64,000 nucleotides of DNA. Source: Nocardia carnea NBRC 14403 (GTDB lineage Bacteria > Actinomycetota > Actinomycetes > Mycobacteriales > Mycobacteriaceae). The stretch covers positions 62,001-126,000 of the forward strand of contig NZ_BAFV01000013.1 of assembly GCF_000308515.1 (NCBI RefSeq). Reading direction: 5' to 3'. The notes beneath the pieces were generated by a model, which was given only the letters and a program-made list of their open reading frames with translations, was not told where the DNA came from and ran no database searches. A program made the translations under genes and the position numbers. How positions within the stretch are numbered: position 1 is the stretch's first letter; every line of letters starts with the position of its first letter. Of this stretch, positions 61,094-64,000 are shown in pieces.

Positions 61094-62620
61094 ATGCGGA
61101 CCGTAACCGGGAGCACCGACCATGTCGTCGTGGTGGGCGCGGGACTCGCCGGGCTCGCCACCGCGCTGCACCTGGCGGGACGAGGCCGCGCTGTCACGGT
61201 GGTGGAACGCGAACCAGTTCCGGGCGGCCGAGCGGGGCAACTCGATATCGGCGGGTACCGCCTCGACACCGGCCCGTCGGTGCTCACCATGCCGGAAATT
61301 GTCGCCGATACCCTCGCGGCGGTAGGCGAGGACATCGAAACCCGGCTCGATCTGCACCCTGTCGTTCCGGCCTACCGCGCCTGCTTCGCCGACGGCAGCG
61401 CACTGGACGTGCACAGCGACCGCGACGCGATGGAACACTCCATCGCGGAATTCGCCGGACCGGGTGAGGTCGCCGGCTATCGACGACTGCGGCAATGGCT
61501 GACCGAGATATATCGCATCGAGTTCGACCGGTTCATCGCCGCCAACTTCGACTCACCACTGTCACTGGTCACCCCAGCGCTGGCCCGGCTCGTCGCATTG
61601 GGGGGCTTCCGCCGTCTGGACCGGGTCATCGCCGAGTTCTTGACCGATCCGCGGTTGCGCCGGGTCTTCACTTTCCAGTCCTTGTACGCGGGTGTGTCAC
61701 CGCAACGAGCCTTGGCTTTGTATGCGGTGATCGCCTATATGGACACCGTCGGCGGCGTGTACTTCCCGCGCGGTGGGATGCGCGCCTTGCCCGCCGCGCT
61801 GGCAGCAGCCGCCACCGACGCCGGGGTGCGGTTCCACTACGGCGAAGCGGTGACCGACCTGGAACGATGCGGCACCCACATCGGTGCCGTACACACCGAT
61901 AAACAGCAGCGGATCACCTGCGATGCCGTGGTGTTGGCGACCGAACTGCACACGGCCTACCAGCTGCTGGGCCGATCACCGCGGCGGCCGGTGCGGGCGC
62001 GGCCCGCGCCGTCGGCGGTCGTCGCGCATATCGGTGTGCCGGCCGGTGCGACGACCGCGCATCACACTCTGCTTTTCGGTGACGCCTGGGAGCAGACATT
62101 CGACGAACTGATCAACCAGGGCGTGCCGATGAGCGATCCCTCGCTGCTGGTCACCCGTACCACCGCCACCGATTCGACACTCGCCCCGCCTGGCCACGAC
62201 CTGTTCTCGGTGCTGGCCCCCGCCCCCAATCTCGACCGTGGCGCACACCTGGATTGGCAGCGCCGAGCTCCTGGATACGGCGCGGACCTGGCCGCGATCG
62301 TCGAACAGAGGCTGTTGCCGGGATTCGCTGAGCACGCCGATATCGTGCATCTGGACAGTCCCGACGACTGGGCACAGCGGGGCATGCTGGCGGGTACACC
62401 GTTCTCGCTGGCGCACACCTTCGCCCAAACCGGGCCGTTCCGGCCGGCGAACCTGCCGCGCGGCGTATCGAATGCGGTGCTCGCCGGCTGCGGCACAGTA
62501 CCCGGCGTCGGAGTGCCGACCGCCCTGCTGTCGGGCCGGCTCGCTGCCGACCGCATCACCGGCGCCGCCGGCCGCAACAACCCGGCACCGGCCGCGAACA
62601 GCAGCGGGGTACGGCCATGA
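61094..62620 (+). CDS. crtI: phytoene desaturase
   Basis: The 508-residue flavoprotein converts phytoene to lycopene in successive desaturations. It has the amine-oxidase-type FAD loop (VVVVGAGLAGLATALHLAG), the PGGRAGQL segment, YRLDTGPSVLTMPEIV, YMDTVGGVYFPRGGMRALP and the C-terminal bacterial carotenoid desaturase signature near residue 470 (NAVLAGCGTVPGVGVPTALLSG). AAAGAAAGAAGGA lies before the ATG. It overlaps crtB by four bases. Confidence 0.9.
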   Translation: MRTVTGSTDHVVVVGAGLAGLATALHLAGRGRAVTVVEREPVPGGRAGQLDIGGYRLDTGPSVLTMPEIVADTLAAVGEDIETRLDLHPVVPAYRACFADGSALDVHSDRDAMEHSIAEFAGPGEVAGYRRLRQWLTEIYRIEFDRFIAANFDSPLSLVTPALARLVALGGFRRLDRVIAEFLTDPRLRRVFTFQSLYAGVSPQRALALYAVIAYMDTVGGVYFPRGGMRALPAALAAAATDAGVRFHYGEAVTDLERCGTHIGAVHTDKQQRITCDAVVLATELHTAYQLLGRSPRRPVRARPAPSAVVAHIGVPAGATTAHHTLLFGDAWEQTFDELINQGVPMSDPSLLVTRTTATDSTLAPPGHDLFSVLAPAPNLDRGAHLDWQRRAPGYGADLAAIVEQRLLPGFAEHADIVHLDSPDDWAQRGMLAGTPFSLAHTFAQTGPFRPANLPRGVSNAVLAGCGTVPGVGVPTALLSGRLAADRITGAAGRNNPAPAANSSGVRP

Positions 62621-63576
62621 TCAGTTCCGAACTCGACGCCGCCGGCATCAGTGAACCGCGACTGCGTGACGCCTACCGGCGGTGCCGCGGCCTCAACGCC
62701 ACCCATGGGCGCACGTTCTACCTCGCCACCCGGCTGCTCGCGCCGGCGCAACGCCCGCCGATCCATGCCCTGTACGGATTCGCCCGGTGGGCCGACGATA
62801 TCGTCGACCTTCCGGGCGGGCAGCCCTTCACCCCGGCAGAACGTTTGGAATTACTGGCACAGCGGCTGTTCGACGGTATCGACAACAGTGCCGACGAAGA
62901 CCCGATCGTGGCCGCGGTGAGCGACACCGTCGCCCGCTTCGATATCGACCGCGCGTTGTTCCAGGATTTCCTGGCCTCGATGCGGATGGATCTGACGGTG
63001 ACCGACTACCCGGACCGGGCCGCGCTGGATCGGTATATGCGCGGGTCCGCCGAAGTGATCGGCCTGCAGGTTCTCCCGGTTCTCGGTACCGTCGGCCCCA
63101 CCGAGAACGCGGCCCCCTACGCGGCCGCCCTGGGCAAGGCATTCCAGCTGACCAACTTCCTGCGAGATATCGCCGAAGACCTCGACCGCGGCCGGGTCTA
63201 CCTTCCGGCCGACGAATTGGCCGCCTTCGGCGTGGACCGAGACCGGCTGCAGTGGTGCCGCGATCATCGACAGATCGACACCCGGGTGCGCTCGGCGCTG
63301 GCGGCCCAGCATGCGATCGCTCGCGACTGGTACCGGACCGCTCGCGCCGGAATCGAGCTACTGCACCCGGTGTCGCGGCCCTGCGTCACAACGGCGGCAA
63401 TGCTGTACGCAGAGATTCTGGACCGGATCGAGGCAACAGAATTCGCGGTGTTCTCCCAGCGTGCGACCGTCGGCCGCGCCAGGCGCGCCGCCGTGGCGGG
63501 GCCCGCACTGGCTCGCGCGTTGTGGGCCCGCCGCGGCGGTCGCGCCGGCACACTCACTACGGCGATGCCGTCATGA
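62617..63576 (+). CDS. crtB: phytoene synthase
   Basis: The enzyme joins two GGPP molecules head to head to give phytoene. The 319-residue protein has both aspartate-rich sites: ALYGFARWADDIVDLP (Asp60, Asp61, Asp64) and FQLTNFLRDIAEDLDRGRVY near residue 175-195. THGRTFYLATRLL near residue 30 is the usual start of the fold. It overlaps crtI upstream and idi downstream by four bases each. Confidence 0.9.
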   Translation: MISSELDAAGISEPRLRDAYRRCRGLNATHGRTFYLATRLLAPAQRPPIHALYGFARWADDIVDLPGGQPFTPAERLELLAQRLFDGIDNSADEDPIVAAVSDTVARFDIDRALFQDFLASMRMDLTVTDYPDRAALDRYMRGSAEVIGLQVLPVLGTVGPTENAAPYAAALGKAFQLTNFLRDIAEDLDRGRVYLPADELAAFGVDRDRLQWCRDHRQIDTRVRSALAAQHAIARDWYRTARAGIELLHPVSRPCVTTAAMLYAEILDRIEATEFAVFSQRATVGRARRAAVAGPALARALWARRGGRAGTLTTAMPS

Positions 63577-64000
63577 CGGGGCGATCCGAAGAGCGCGTGG
63601 TACTGCTCGACGACAGCGGCGAGCAGGTCGGCTCGATGCCGAAAACGCTTGTACATCACACGGATACGCCACTACATCTCGGGTTTTCCTGCTACCTGTT
63701 CGATCGGGACGGGCGACTGCTCGTCACGCGCCGGGCACTGAGCAAACGGACTTGGCCGGGAGTGTGGACGAACTCGTGCTGCGGACATCCAGCACCCGGC
63801 GAACCAGTAGGCGACGCTGTTCCACGCCGGGTACGCGAGGAACTGGGACTGGGCATCGACACCCCCACCTGCCTGTTGCCGCGGTTCCGGTATTCGGCCA
63901 CCGCACCCGACGGGACCATGGAGAACGAAGTCTGCCCGGTATTCTGCGCCCGCGCCGACGGACCGGTGCATGCCGACGCCGCCGAAGTGATGGACTGGCG
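63573..64000 (+). CDS. idi: isopentenyl-diphosphate delta-isomerase, type 1 (3' end beyond window)
   Basis: The reading frame runs from ATG 63573 to the window edge (142 residues visible, of ~180). It is a Nudix-fold isomerase that turns IPP into DMAPP: KTLVHHTDTPLHLGFSCYLF (metal-binding His), RRALSKRTWPGVWTNSCCGH (catalytic Cys and ligand His), REELGLGID (Nudix helix) and ENEVCPVFCA with the Glu of the active site. It is coupled to crtB, so the operon supplies its own C5 units. No stop codon is in view. Confidence 0.9.
   Translation, partial: MTGRSEERVVLLDDSGEQVGSMPKTLVHHTDTPLHLGFSCYLFDRDGRLLVTRRALSKRTWPGVWTNSCCGHPAPGEPVGDAVPRRVREELGLGIDTPTCLLPRFRYSATAPDGTMENEVCPVFCARADGPVHADAAEVMDW

Overview
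The window is high-GC actinobacterial DNA. GC-rich third positions, frequent GTG (and some TTG) starts, many 4-bp stop/start overlaps, and the gene families present (SARP/AfsR-type regulator, mycothiol-type TIGR03086 domain, 13E12/DUF222 gene behind a LexA box, LitR/CarH plus carotenoid genes, MPT70/83-like fasciclin lipoprotein) point to Mycobacteriales, most likely Nocardia or a close relative. That placement is inference. No rRNA or complete tRNA gene was seen.

Layout. 0-15.6 kb: mixed regulatory and redox genes: a 5'-cut AfsR-like regulator, a flavin reductase behind a SoxR-type palindrome, a DsbA-like oxidoreductase, a degenerate CYP157-like P450, an FAD oxidoreductase, a CapA-like protein, an ArsR/SRPBCC pair with two operators, and small membrane or secreted proteins. 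15.6-25.3 kb: a transporter and detoxification region with a truncated MFS gene, glutaminase, a frameshifted gene, and a TetR-controlled set (MFS exporter, quinone-oxidoreductase-like gene, TetX-like monooxygenase) sharing one operator type, then an NmrA/SnoaL/XRE group. 25.3-33.9 kb: a LexA-box/13E12 remnant and a compact polyol locus (HAD phosphatase, xylulokinase, SorC regulator; divergent dehydrogenase and ribose-type ABC transporter).

33.9-54 kb is accessory DNA. Three direct copies of a 57-bp sequence that begins with the inverse of a tRNA 3' end lie at 34.19, 39.30 and 53.84 kb; an integrase C-terminal fragment abuts the first. The first interval holds vapBC and a TetR-controlled set with a membrane-anchored linalool-dehydratase/isomerase-like enzyme and an MpaB-like oxygenase. 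The second holds independent TetR modules (one with a methyltransferase), a GT39-like membrane protein, a pyruvyltransferase-like protein, a TerD-domain protein, small secreted proteins and fragments of a transposase, a hydrolase and a monooxygenase.

54-64 kb is a probable light/B12-responsive block: a TIGR01777 epimerase, two LitR/CarH-like regulators, a broken lipocalin gene, a fasciclin lipoprotein, a secreted protein and the carotenoid operon crtE-crtI-crtB-idi, which runs off the right edge. Tandem GCATC elements with an 11-bp period recur upstream of crtE and in a divergent promoter here, which fits direct-repeat binding by CarH-type proteins.
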